Part shown: in pieces, positions 47,501 through 58,180 of the stretch
Layout: each line of letters begins with the position of its first letter
Numbering within the stretch: the stretch's first letter is position 1
Assembly: GCA_030062745.1 (NCBI GenBank)
Contig: CP099841.1
Coordinates: 15,146,970 to 15,210,969 of the forward strand
DNA: 64,000 bases
Direction of reading: 5' to 3'
DNA from: Capitulum mitella
Taxonomy: Eukaryota > Arthropoda > Thecostraca > Pollicipedomorpha > Pollicipedidae
The notes under the pieces: model-generated
Told to the model about the DNA's origin: nothing
Seen by the model: only the letters and a program-made list of their open reading frames with translations
The model's database searches: none
Translations under genes and position numbers: made by a program

Positions 47501-47770
47501 CACCAGGCGGTAGGTAGCGGAACAGCCGTAGTTCCTCACATGACGGAGCTTTAGATATTCTCACGCATAACTTACTTTTACTTGTTTGCGCATTATTAGG
47601 CTGCTTGATTTTCATATACGTCGTGTGTGCAAATATTTTGAAGCCATTATAAAACCGTCTGTTATTTTCGATCTACGCAGTGAGCAAGTACCTACCAACC
47701 CATAACTATTTAACTATACCCGACTTGAAAACCTTGCCCTCCCAAGTGGAATTGAAATCCGCCGCCACTG
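44560..47770 (+). mobile_element. Full-length hAT transposon, 3,211 bp, with target duplication
   Basis: The left end reads CAGGGGCGGCGGATTAGAGG, and the right end, inverted, CAGTGGCGGCGGATTTCAAT. The first 15 bases match at 14 positions. The 8-bp direct duplication GATAGCAA flanks it exactly (44552-44559 and 47771-47778). CAG-starting ends, an 8-bp duplication and an internal hAT-type transposase identify the superfamily. Subterminal G/C runs lie inside the left end, and the 3' kilobase is noncoding. The perfect target duplication argues for recent insertion, although the transposase is broken at two points. Confidence 0.95.
44934..46798 (+). pseudogene. hAT-type transposase (DUF4371/ZMYM1-like), two disruptions
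   Basis: The reading starts with a GSALRGHDDD segment typical of the family's N-terminal half, shifts frame once between about 45185 and 45205, continues through VIADGTTD (the likely first catalytic Asp region), meets an in-frame TAG at 45443-45445 just before FDGASNMS, and is then open for 443 codons. That part includes FVHCANHSLDLAL and ends with the hAT dimerisation region (GRSFSALDRIK, STMSQGRLSNL) before the TGA at 46796-46798. No BED finger is seen upstream, so an N-terminal exon may be missing or undetected. Either break could be a sequencing error, but two together suggest an inactive copy. Its role would be cut-and-paste transposition of the surrounding element. Confidence 0.9.
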
Positions 47771-47778
47771 GATAGCAA

Positions 47779-48104
47779 AGCCTGTCCACGGTGTGCTGGA
47801 CCTACCAATATGCCCATGCCCCTCCGCGTCAAATCCTGCTGTAACGCTCCAAACTTTTTCCGGGATATTCTACATAGGTATTGATTAACGTGAATGCATT
47901 CTTGCAAGTGATGCTTTCTGCTCAAGATCCGATTTCCGGATGACGTTTCGACAAAATAGGTGAGAACATGGATGTTCCTCGATTCAGTGGTTAAAAACGC
48001 CCGTTAATTTACTTGACGTGTTTGTTACAGACTGCGAGGCCAGCGACTCTATCTCATTTTACGTCCTGCACATCCGGTAGTAACGAATAATTCCAATCTC
48101 TTGT
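47779..48104. other. Gene-free spacer
   Basis: No feature recognised to the right of the hAT target duplication. Confidence 0.4.
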
Positions 48105-48275
48105 AGTCATGTTCGACGGCGCGGGAAGCGGGGGGTTGGAGGGGGGAACAGGGGGACGCTGCACCCCAAATTTCTTGAAATTTAATACCGACCCTATGGG
48201 TGTTGACTGGAAAAACCGACCCAAAATGCCTTTTCGTCCCCCCTTCCCCCACTGTGGTGGAGTTCCCACGCTCCT
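48105..48275 (+). repeat. Dispersed repeat family B, copy 3
   Basis: The core CCGACCCTATGGGTGTTGAC is followed by TGGAAAAACCGACCCAAAAT and a C-rich run, as in the other copies. Confidence 0.65.
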
Positions 48276-48369
48276 GGTCATGTTAAATAACTTCATATAA
48301 AAAAATAGACAAGCGTCGCATCAGATAACGATTGTAATCTTCATGCCATGTTGACGTTTGATTCAAAGT

Positions 48370-48455
48370 AATGACTGGCATGAGCCTGCGGCGCTTTGAG
48401 TCTTATCAGTAGGGGAATACAAACATTCCCTCCCAGTTCCCCTGTCATTCAAATC
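48370..48455 (+). repeat. Dispersed repeat family E, copy 2
   Basis: It matches 43996-44080 over about 85 bp in the same orientation. The two copies flank the hAT insertion about 0.5 kb from each end, which looks coincidental. Confidence 0.7.
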
Positions 48456-48744
48456 TCTTTCGCATCGCATTATCGAGCTGAAATCGTACGTCTCTAGGGT
48501 TAGTCACGTTTCGGTTAGGTTTGCTCACGTCCGTCCCGTTTGGCTTGAATTGTCTGACGGCATCTGTTTGCATACGAGTAAGGATTATAAGGAACCAGCA
48601 TTAATATCCCGTATCGCTCCTCCAAGATACCACCAGTGTCAATAACGTACCATAAGCCCATAGGCACGCGGTCCGTTTCGGCCGTGACGGCCGAAACGCA
48701 ACATGTCTAAAGTCACGAATTCTGTCATTACCTGATCTGGTGGG

Positions 48745-49020
48745 TTGAAACCATGGACGAAGTAGGCATACGCGGGGAACGGGGGGCACGGGGGCACCGT
48801 GACCCCCCTTAACCGGCGAAGTTTTTGCATGGAAAGAAATGGCTCGAAAAGTAGTCGGTGTCCCCCCCCTCCTTGCCGGAACACGTTCCGCCCCTAGTGG
48901 TAGGGGGAGAGTCAGGGGGCCATGGCCCCCCACTTTTTGGTAAATTTAGCATTAGCGCTATGGGAAAATACGTCTTTGCCCCCCCCCCCCCACACACACT
49001 TGTCCTGGATGCTCCTACGC
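48745..49020 (-). repeat. Dispersed repeat family F, copy 2
   Basis: On the minus strand it has GGAACGTGTTCCGGCAAGG, then CTTTTCGAGCCATTTCTTTC, then C-rich blocks, matching 32.5 kb. The adjoining 48905-49020, with G/C runs and an AAATTTACC word, is probably part of the same element. Confidence 0.6.
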
Positions 49021-50972
49021 TCCTGGTTGAAACCGTTCAATTTCAAACGTCTTGTTTGTGGTGTCCGATAGCCGGACGTGCTGGATCATACACAAGACAA
49101 CACATTAATCTATCCATGTTCGGAGGCCTGGACAAAAGGCACTCATTACCGGTGTGATCTGAGAGTCGTTCGGGGCATCGCCAGCGCAGCCCAGGTCAGG
49201 CAGCCGGATGGGAGACCCAACAGGCCTGCAGTTCTTCAACAGCCGGTCCCTCTCGCGGTGCATTCGTTTTCTTAATCGACGACCCCGATCCCTTTCTCTC
49301 TTCTTAAGTCTCTCCGTTCGCACGGTTAGACAGCGCTTGCGACGCACCATCACAAGCCTCTACCGCCACCAAGCCGCGGACGACTCAATAGAACTGAACG
49401 GTAGACAGATGGGAGATCTGACCGCGTGTCCCACAGGGGGCAGGGTGCATAAATCACTGAATCGCAACACTCCACGACCATTCGGATGCTTCCACCTCTT
49501 CGTGGCACTTGGATTCTGCGTTTAAAACACTGTTACATTCGAAACAAGATCAGAATGCCGGGTTCCTTGCGATACACCAGACTCAAGCTCGCGATCAACC
49601 TGTGGCACGCGCCACGGTAGTACCGCACCTCCGTCCAGAAGAAATTAAAAAAAACAATATAGAGAAAGCTTGCATTCGTCCTTCAACTAAGCGTCAAGGA
49701 AAGGCATGTCAACAGATGTACCGATTCAAATAAGACGACACTTGTATACGATACGATTCATTACTCATCTCCAGACATTCAGGCTTCGTCCCATTCGGTC
49801 ATCCCAGTCAGGCCAAACAGGGCCAAAAATCACAGGCGTAGCAATATTACGGGTCTGGTGGCCTCTCCACGTTTCAGGTGCAAATTCATCGAGTCAAGTC
49901 GCATGCCACACCAACCAACCATTTGGCATGTTCCATTAATCCACAGTAGTTCAGTGTCGTCACCATGCATCCTATGGTATGGTCGCAGAGGTGCAGTCCC
50001 TAGCTTCTATGAAATTAAGACGTCTGATCGATGTATAGGGAACGTTGCAAATCTCCATTGTCCTGTCCTGAAAACCTCGATGTCCTCAGCATCCTCTCCT
50101 GGAGGCAGCTGGTCTCTGACTCGCGTCGGGCCACTTGCGATCCCACAAGAGGGGAAGACAGACCTTGGTGTCAGCTTAAGCCCCAGGAAACGGGGGCGCT
50201 TTGCACGATCTTGCGGGAACCTGCGATCCCGGCTCAAGCCCCAAAAATATGTCAACACGAAACCCTACGAAACACCAAAATTTGGTGCTCTACAATTCAC
50301 GTGTCCTTCACATCACTTTCACGAGGAGACGCCATTGTCCTCGGTCTAACAAAGACACCGAGCGCCAGATATTCGGAACATGTATTGCCGACACCCATCA
50401 GACCGGCTTGTTGCATTTTACTACGAAAAACACCACATACTGTGTTGTGCTTAAAACTCGCCCATCAGCGCAACGCTGCTCGTCAGCCGTCAGCTGACAA
50501 TGGAAGACGTACAGGCTTACACTGTCGCTTCTCGTTTGATGACTCAGCGACAATGATCGGTTTCTCTGCATGTATGCGAACCATCAATGACCGAATTCAA
50601 CTGGCAGTGGAAGCTCCCAGGTAACGAAGAATAATAGAACAAGAACCCTATGCATCCCATGCCCCTTTGTGAACAATATTGCACAGCTCCTTTAAAATCG
50701 AAACTACACCAGGCAATCCTACGCCCAACAGGACCATAACCAACCCAACAGCCCGTATGGAATAAATTCAGGACCCCTGAAATACTCTTGGTTCGTAAAT
50801 TCAACTGATCATACGCAGCTTGTTTAAAAACCGTCTCAACAAGAATGACGAAAAAGTGTTAGAACTGGACACTTAACAAACAAGGAAAAATATGAGGAGC
50901 GTGGATTGTCCTTGTTCATATTCGAAAAGAATTGAACGCTTACGTCCCACTCATGTTTCACAGTGCAGGCCT
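49021..50972. other. Gene-free stretch with unassigned open frames
   Basis: Frames at 49858-50349 (plus), 50031-50624 (plus) and 50007-50258 (minus) are open but have no recognisable domain and overlap one another. The region could hold old transposon coding sequence. I cannot assign it. Confidence 0.4.
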
Positions 50973-50978
50973 TTTATT
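50973..50978 (-). promoter_or_regulatory. Polyadenylation signal of the sideroflexin gene
   Basis: AATAAA on the minus strand lies about 246 bp beyond the SFXN2 stop codon, a normal 3' UTR distance. Confidence 0.55.
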
Positions 50979-51223
50979 TGCATATGACTTCGGTTCCTTT
51001 TCATGCCACGCAAATGTCTCTTCTTTCCTAGCCTCTTGAGCGCCCAGCACTCCATGATGGCTCCCCTTGTCTTCCCCTGAGCCCCGTGTTTGCGTCAGAT
51101 CGGATGCCGATGGCCGCCGTAAACGGCAGGAAGAACAGCGCGCAGCGCCGACGTCGGGACGAGCAGAACACCCTGCAACCGCCGCCGCCCGGCGCAGCGG
51201 GACCGCTGCCGGCCGACCTCCGC

Positions 51224-52220
51224 CTACAGGCCCTTGTTGAAGTAGAGCGCGTCGGGCGGCGGCTGCGGCGCGTACCGCTGCCGCAGCTGCTCGAAGCTGG
51301 CCGGCTCGAAGCGGCGCAGCGTGCTGGCGCTGATGGAGCACGTCTGCGGGAACAGCGCGCAGCCGACCGGCACCATGAACAGCAGCACGCCGCCCGACAG
51401 CAGGATCTGGGCGGGCGCGTGCAGTCGAGTGCGGCGCGCGTACCAGCCGATCCGCTCCGAGGCGCGACATCAGCACCGGCAGCAGCAGCATGCTCGGCGT
51501 CACAATCACGTTCCGGCTGAACGTCACCTGCGAGATGCCCTTGACGGCGGCGGCGCGCGAGACGCAGGCCTCGCGGCCCTGCTCGTCGTGCAGCGGCACG
51601 CCGGCCAGCAGCTCGCCCTGCCGCATCAGCGGAATGTTGACGCAGTTGGCCGCCACCACGGCCGCCAGCGGCACGAACCGCTGCAGCATGGGCGAGGCGC
51701 GGGAAGCCAGCACTCGCTTCAGGCCCAGCGCCGTGACGAGGGCGCACGACGTGGCCGAGACGTACGCCACGCCCAGCTGCGTCGGCGTCAGCGGGCTCTT
51801 GGCGTTGCGGTTGGTGAAGTTGACGAAGGCGTTGAACGACTGGTTGGCCCACTGCCAGAAAACAACAGCGGCCGTACTGCGGTAGAAGGTGATCATGCCG
51901 CCGATCAGTACCATGCCGCCGGGCACCTGGAACGACATGCGGCCCACCACGTTCTGCATGTCGCCCGTGTCCGGATGGAAGGCCGAGTCGCAGAGCGCCT
52001 TGGCACGCCACACCTGCTCGTCGGTGGTGCCGGCCGGTTCGCGGCCCTCTCTGTAGCTGCGAACCAGGTCACGCGCGGCCAGCAGGTCCTCCCGGCCGTG
52101 CAGCGCCAGCAGCGGCGACGTGATGCTGAAGAAGTGGCGCAGCCGGCCCGTGAAGGTGGACTGGTCCCAGCGCGGCCTGCTCAGGTCCAGGCGGCCCGAC
52201 ACGCGTGGATTCTCAGACAT
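51224..52220 (-). CDS. SFXN2: Sideroflexin 2, intronless, one frameshift
   Basis: Sideroflexins are multipass proteins of the mitochondrial inner membrane; SFXN1 transports serine and SFXN2 is linked to haem and iron metabolism. From the ATG at 52220 the reading matches SFXN2 along its whole length: RPRWDQSTFTGRLRHF, the family signature FHPDTG (residues 81-86), WQWANQSFNAFVNFTNRNA (122-140), AANCVNIPLMRQ and ISQV. Near 51458-51463 one extra base shifts the frame; the continuation ALFPQTCSIS to the terminal YFNKGL and TAG (51224-51226) lies in the next frame. Span 997 bases, that is 331 codons plus one base. No intron interrupts it, unlike neighbouring genes, so it may be a retrocopy. The frameshift may be an assembly error or real decay. 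The frame upstream of the ATG is open but noncoding by family comparison. Confidence 0.92.
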
Positions 52221-53149
52221 GGCTGTGAGCTGGGCCGGCCTGACCGGGCGACGGAGACACGGACGAAAGCCGCGAAGACAACGCCCGACCAGCTGAACGA
52301 CAAATACCAGCACACCAGTTGGACTACGGCACTCGACGGTGGCGCTCCCGCCTTGTCCGTCGGAGTGAAGCTGGAACGACGCCCGGCGCTTGGCACGGCA
52401 CGTGACCACGACGCCCGGCTCTCGGTGACAGTCGAACGGAGGCGCGGCGGTACGATACTTGACTGGCACGGATGGCAAGACCAGTGTCGGCCACAGGCGC
52501 AGCAGTGGCTTGCACAGGTGAACGGCCAGAGGTCTGCCGAGGAATGGACGCCAGTGTCAGCAGCACAGACTGGCCAACCGAGGACTGGTGCTTGTTTCAC
52601 TGGTGCCACACTTTCCAGTATGGGATGACCAAAAAGGCATGACTTCGAGTGCAGTCACTTCTTCCCCACACGGATTGGTCGGCCAACCACAACTGCACTT
52701 TTGTCCCAATTCCCCACCAAATACAGGCCACTCAGAAATAAAGTCACAGCTACAAAAAACTTTTCAATGCAGCCAGCCAGGCACACATGCTGCTATTTTC
52801 TACCACCACAGCCATCTATCCTGTGTAAGTTGCTAATGTCACACTGTGACATTAGCAAATATCATACTTGCAAATATCATATTGTGATTCTGATGCATGC
52901 TCTCACTATGCATAAAAAACTGTTCACCTGCCTGCATATGACTACAAGATCCCATTACTTAGCTTCTTCCACACCTGAAACATCTGTGAGTCCTTGATGT
53001 AATTATATGTTTCATTATATATTCCTAAGTCAGCATCAATATGTACTTATGATACTACACAACATGATCATGATATAAATATATTCTGATTATTCTATGC
53101 CACCAAATTACTAAACTTCCTTCCAACCACCAAATGATTTAATTGCCAG

Positions 53150-53391
53150 AAATACTGAAAATCCAAGGGAAACCAGTGCATTTCATCTGCCAACACTGTA
53201 CACTGCAGCTGCAGTGTCAAGGCATCAAGGAGCACCAAAAAATTCATACTCAAAGAAAAGATTTTCTACTCCAAAATGGTCATCTGTCCTCCCCAAAAGA
53301 CATGTCTATTCCTACTCAACCAGAGTTTGACAATGCCCAGCATCCATCCCCCTCCCCCAATGATGGCTTACCATTCACATTTGGCTGCTGA
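53150..53391 (+). CDS. Possible terminal exon with a C2H2 zinc finger
   Basis: After a TTTAATTGCCAG acceptor the frame is open for about 80 codons to a TGA at 53389-53391. It encodes HFICQHCTLQLQCQGIKEHQ followed by KIHT, that is C-x2-C-x11-H-x3-H, a classical C2H2 finger, then a Ser/Pro-rich tail. I find no convincing upstream exon of the same gene. It lies inside the CpG-free block, and a heavily methylated gene body is where such a block would be expected. It could also be a fossil or a chance frame. Confidence 0.35.
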
Positions 53392-53624
53392 AGTGCACCC
53401 ATGGCTAGCTGCCTTCCACCCCCCTGATCAACAACTCTCCTGACCTACCATGAAGACCCAGGGGACTGGTTTGCCCCCAAATGGAGCCACTGGATTGACC
53501 CCTGTTGGCCATGTCAGCTTGCAAAGTTCCTAGTTAGTCCATGTCTCACACATAAGCATTTTATACTCCAAAAGAGAACTTGTACTCTGACACCAGGAAG
53601 AAAAACCAAGCTTCTGACACCATC

Positions 53625-53810
53625 CACAGGTGTTGGAGCCATGGGGCCAGGAAGCTTCAGCCCCTCCAACTTTTATGGAATTAACAATGATCCTGTGGGC
53701 AATGTTAATGGACATAGTGTCCTATGAGCACTGACTGGAAAGAATTGACCCAAAAAGCTTCTTATCCCCCCCCCAATGAACAGGAGTTCCTGTGCCTCTG
53801 AAGAGATGTG
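53625..53810 (+). repeat. Dispersed repeat family B, copy 4 (CpG-depleted)
   Basis: Same block order as the other copies (GGGGCCAGGAAGCTTCAGCC, GACTGGAAAGAATTGACCCA, poly-C, AACAGGAGTTCC), but every CpG position has changed, mostly to TG or CA. A short internal duplication around ATGTTAATGGACATAGTGTCC-like sequence (53700-53722) separates its halves. Confidence 0.65.
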
Positions 53811-54433
53811 TCATGATATAGTAGCAATGTCTCATAGGGAAGATGAGCAAAACAAGGGGATTTTTTCACTTATAGCAGAAGTAGCAAACAGAATAGTGAG
53901 ATTCAGGGTCAGTCAGATAAGTTAACTCTCACTCAGCTGGCATCCCAACATGGACAGCTGGAGCCAGGGGTGTTTTGATGCCCCAGACCACAATACAGAC
54001 AGAATGTCAGGAAAAACTGAAACTTGTCAAAAAGCCATCATGCAATCAATTTTGGACAATTCAGAAAAACAATGCAATTTTTGGCCTATATATGTACAAA
54101 AGGAATAAAAATTTCTTCCCCACTACCATATTTCAACAAATCCCATGGACATGGCTGATGATACCAGGGGATGAGAGGTCTGGATCCAGGAACTTTAATA
54201 CAAGGCTTAAGACTGTGAATAAAATGACATTGCCTGAAATCCTATGTGGACCCCCCCCATTTTTACAAATATCCAGCTATGCCCATGGATTGCAGCATGC
54301 TGCACTTGTGCACATAAAAGGTGAAACTGGCATATTCCTCCAGTACTTATTATTTATTTCCACTGCTTCTTAAAGGACTATCATATGTGAATGTCATTGA
54401 GCACAAATGTTTCCATAGTTATCTCTCATGCCA

Positions 54434-55009
54434 CGGGATGTAAAAAAACAACTCCTGCTTTTGTAGGGCTATCTAAATAAGTCGAATTTAACCTTTTATG
54501 CTCAGCTTCCATATTTATGTAGAAAACAAGACAAACAAACATGAACCACAACAAAGGCAATGGAAAACGCGTCTAGTTTGCCGCGCGTCTCACCACCACA
54601 TGTAATGGAACGGTCTATACCTAAAGGAAAGCAATGCATCTGTCACATAAAGTACTCCGGCAACCCATCTCTTGACACAAAATGCCATAAAACGAACAAA
54701 AGCGACAGCAGGCACCTACCTGACGTACAGAACGCGCCGGCGCCGTTCCCTTTCGCGCGCGGCGTTCCCGTCTAGAGAACGCTCTGGGTGACGTGCATTC
54801 TACGCATCGTAAATTGCAGCATTGTTACGGAGATTGTGCCGTCCTATTAGACGTGTGCCACAATCATTCCACCGCACGAGTCGAATGCGTCAAATTCCCG
54901 GCCCATTACAAACGTTCCACTGATCTGCAAAATTGTCCAAAAAAAATGTGCATCGCTAAGTCACCAACTACATGCAGCAAAGTAGCTTGTTAAGTGGCGA
55001 TCGGCACGG
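54434..55009. other. Gene-free stretch, possible minus-strand first exon near 54720
   Basis: CpG density returns abruptly. A small GC-rich patch at 54720-54790 ends, on the minus strand, in a donor-like CAG/GTAGGT (exon edge 54720). It could be a noncoding first exon of a minus-strand gene such as SFXN2, which I cannot confirm. Confidence 0.3.
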
Positions 55010-55960
55010 TTTTATTCCCACCAGTCAAAGTGTACAGCTCTTTCCACTGTCAAAGTCCATATTCTACAGGGTATGGACCAGTCAGAGGTATCGTTGCTGG
55101 CAATGCCCGATATTAACAAATGTTCTGATGTGGCTCATAGCGCAATCCTGGAGAAACTTGCATGGCTGCAGATATCCCGGGATGGTTTTCCAGCTATTTG
55201 GAAAGCCACACGCAACATGTGAAAGACGGCGACAGACTTTCAAAACCGAAAGCGCTGCAGATTGGCACGTTCCAAAGATCGTGCCTTGGGCCGCTGCTCT
55301 TAAATATCGTCAGTAGCGAGTAGCTTATCACCTTCCCAATGAGATCAATGGGTTCCGCATATGCATTGTTCGATACGCCAATGATATCCAGCTGATGACC
55401 ACTGGCCCGCGGCATAAGCCGCCCGCAATGAGAGCCGCGCTGGAGAATGTGTTATACACCATGCCCCCTGGTTGGAAGACAACCATGCCCTCTGGTATAC
55501 TTGGTTCCTTCAACACGGCATGAAGGTAAACGCTAAAAAACGAGCTCACGTTGTTGTAAGGTAGCAGCCGCATTCTTAACATGATCACAGATCCAGACAC
55601 AATGTCCTTCATACAGCAGCCTCTTGCCGCTCAACAAAGGTTAGAAACCTACAGGCGTGATCGCGACATCTTTTCTTACGTGGGAGCCGCATGTCAACAG
55701 CGTTGTTTCAAAGTGTAACCGTTACACCAGTGAGTATGCCGGACACACTCACTGGTCTACTGCACGCCAGGAGCGTCCTCCCACTACACCTTCTACCTCG
55801 CCTCATCGACACTCTGGCGCTGTCTCACATCAGATATTGCTTACCAGTCAATGGAAACGCATCTGCATCCCAGTTAGCCAAAAATTCAAAAAAGTTTTGG
55901 ATTTCACCGTTCGCCGTGATTTCAGGCTGACGCAAATTCCAGCATATATCTCATGTGTTA
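55010..55960 (+). pseudogene. Decayed non-LTR retrotransposon reverse transcriptase
   Basis: Fragments of a reverse transcriptase appear in all three plus frames. They include a GPLL-like segment near 55290, a YAND variant of the YADD active-site box at 55374-55385, a WFLQHGMKVNA-like thumb segment near 55490-55530, and the downstream SVRNLG.../LPRLIDTLALSHIRYC segment typical of Jockey- or CR1-like elements (55640-55960). Multiple stops and frameshifts break it. No ends were identified. Confidence 0.7.
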
Positions 55961-57098
55961 CGGTCACTCGAGTGGCTAACTGCCAAAGACCTATAGCCAC
56001 TGTTGCTAATGTCAACGTGCTGCACATCATTTTAAGATTGCAGCAGCCTGCGTAACTGTTTAAGAGTTTGTCTCACCAATAACACCACGTCTGTCGCGTC
56101 ACCAGGCAGTCAAACATGTTGCATGTGCCCCGTGCTATTCTGCCTTCTGCCAGCGCGCTTTTATATACCGGGCTTGTACGGAGTGGTACGGAGCATAACA
56201 CCCGCGTACGTCACAGTTTACAACATTCCTCTTTACAGGTATTAAATCATACCTTAAAACAAAACATCTTGTGATCTTTGTGGTCCAGCCGATGGTGCCA
56301 TTTTTTATCGTGTTCTTGTTTTGACTTGTGAGTATTAGTGTGGCACTCAGGTTGTCACATTTTACATCTCTTTCATTCTTTTCATCTGCCGACAATTGTT
56401 TATATGGCAAAAACCACAGAATAACCTTCTTTAGTGGATGTGGCGGATTATTTGTAAATACAGTATAACACAATACATTATTGACATTTTAGAGCCTTGA
56501 TACCAACGCAAGAACGTCGGACCTTGGGCATGACGCTATTATTATTTGAGAGGTCAGCAGGATTTAGGAAGTTTTTAATTTATTTTCTTCATTACATAAG
56601 GTTTATTACTATAAGCTTTATTAAACAAAGCAAAATAATTTTTTTCTGTAAGGAGATAATTTTGCAAGGTTGGTATCATTTGCCATATGTCAAGAGCAAT
56701 CAATCAGCTGACCCGCTCTGTTTACGCACATCCACAGGCCGTGAGCTCTAATTCAAAAGCAAGCGGTATTTTTAAAACGAAGCAGTCAACGGGCTCCGAA
56801 AACATATATTTGAGTTAAAAGGTTGGACCAACGAGTAAGACGATTGGGACACATGGACAAAAGGGATAGTGGAGACGTGCAAATCTGTAATTGTCGAACC
56901 AGTTAGCTTACATTACAAGGGAATCAGGACTGAAGGCCGCCATAGGAACTTGCCTTACCCTTTTCATGATCCAAAAGGTATCATCCCAAAGTTGTATTTA
57001 AGGTCCTCCATAAATTTGATTTGCAAGAGCTAAGCAGACTTCTCAGGAAGAAGGCCGTTTATTAGTACCTTACCATCATTCTTAGTGCCTACATCATG
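55961..57098. other. Gene-free stretch
   Basis: No supported gene or element boundary seen. Confidence 0.4.
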
Positions 57099-58061
57099 CC
57101 CGTACGGTCGGGCAGGCGTCAACTCACCCTAACAACTCGTCTTCTGCGACAGTGGCGCCGCGGACGGTGGCCGCGAGACTAGGACTTGTAGACTCGCTTT
57201 GGATATGTAGTTGATTGGCGTTCCGCCACCTTTCATTGACTGCGGGAACGTTTATAGGGCGTAATGTTACGCCGTTGGCGCAGCGTCGCGCCGAAGGCGC
57301 GGTATAGGATGCTAGAGGCCGCAGAGCGATTAAAGGGTACGATCGGACTTGGTTCTGTCCACCAAAGAGATAAGGTCGCGCGAAGCGCGGCATCAGGTGA
57401 TATCTCAATAAGGACCTTGTGCTCGTCTAGGTTTGTGCTGCAAAAGGTTCGTACTTAAATGGTTTGTAAGAGAAAAGGTTCTTAAGGAAAAAGATGGCTA
57501 ACCAAAGGCTCGTAAACAAGGTTCGCATCAAACAAGGCTGCCATCTAAAAAGACTGGTAGGGGAAACGAAACCGACCTAGTATGGTGACCTAGCCAAACC
57601 CAACCTAACCTTACCCAACCTAACCTCTTTGTTGGGCCGAGCCAACTGCCATCTTACCCTGTATCGGCCCGTGGCCTCTAGTATCCTATACCGCGCCTTC
57701 GGTTCAAACTCTGAACCAATCGTTTCCGATACGAATGTTGTCCGATACGAACCTTTTCCAATACGGATCTTATGTTTACGAGCCTTTGGCTACGAACTTT
57801 TCCAATACGGACCTTATGTTTACGAGCCTTTGGCTACGAACTTTCCCCTATAAGAACCTTGGGTTTACGAATCTTGGTCCGGTTACCCTTCGTGGGTCGC
57901 TCGAGATAACTTACGGCCACTATTCCCTTATTAACCCACCAATGGTAAGGCTCTTGCACTAGCGAGCGGGCGGTTTCATGTTTTTACCAGTCGCCGTCCG
58001 AGGTGTCACTGTCGCGGGCGACGGGTAATTAGGGTGAGTTGACGCCTGTCTGACCGCCCGG
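57099..58061. mobile_element. Foldback-type element, about 960 bp, long inverted arms
   Basis: The left end CAGGCGTCAACTCACCCTAA (57113-57132) reappears inverted at 58029-58048, with symmetry extending outward to about 57099 and 58061. Further inward, GAAGGCGCGGTATAGGATNC and GGCCTCTAG-type blocks pair between 57290-57327 and 57670-57705. The left arm's GGTTCGTA/GCTCGTAAAC words pair with two tandem CCTTATGTTTACGAGCC units in the right arm (57760-57850). Only about 80 bp near 57541-57620 is unpaired. No ORF. Target duplication and superfamily are unresolved. Confidence 0.7.
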
Positions 58062-58180
58062 AATCGTGCTTGATTTCATTCAGAGAAATTGGAGCATATT
58101 TGATGAATGGTCCGTTGGGGATGCATTGAGTGATAACATGAATAATCTTGTTGAGTGATATTGTAGATCCATACATTTCG

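Larger units (their letters stand above)
52683..54433. other. CpG-free block, about 1.75 kb
   Basis: Reading the strand base by base I find no CG dinucleotide between 52680-52681 and 54434-54435, while CpG is common immediately on both sides. TG and CA are abundant, as expected from deamination of methylated CpG. It contains a possible zinc-finger exon and a family B repeat copy, so the loss affects all sequence types in the block. Confidence 0.9.

Noticed and set aside
49195..49225. Possible 5S rRNA or 5S-derived SINE
   Set aside because: GGATGGGAGACC resembles the 5S internal control region, but flanking 5S positions do not match and no tail or second copy is seen.
51321..52628. A 435-codon plus-strand frame
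   Set aside because: It is the antisense shadow of SFXN2 and has no domain of its own.
57575..57625. Interstitial telomere-like CCTAA motifs
   Set aside because: CCAACCTAACC words occur a few times near 57.6 kb and TTAGG-like words near 17.03 kb, but there is no regular tandem TTAGG array.
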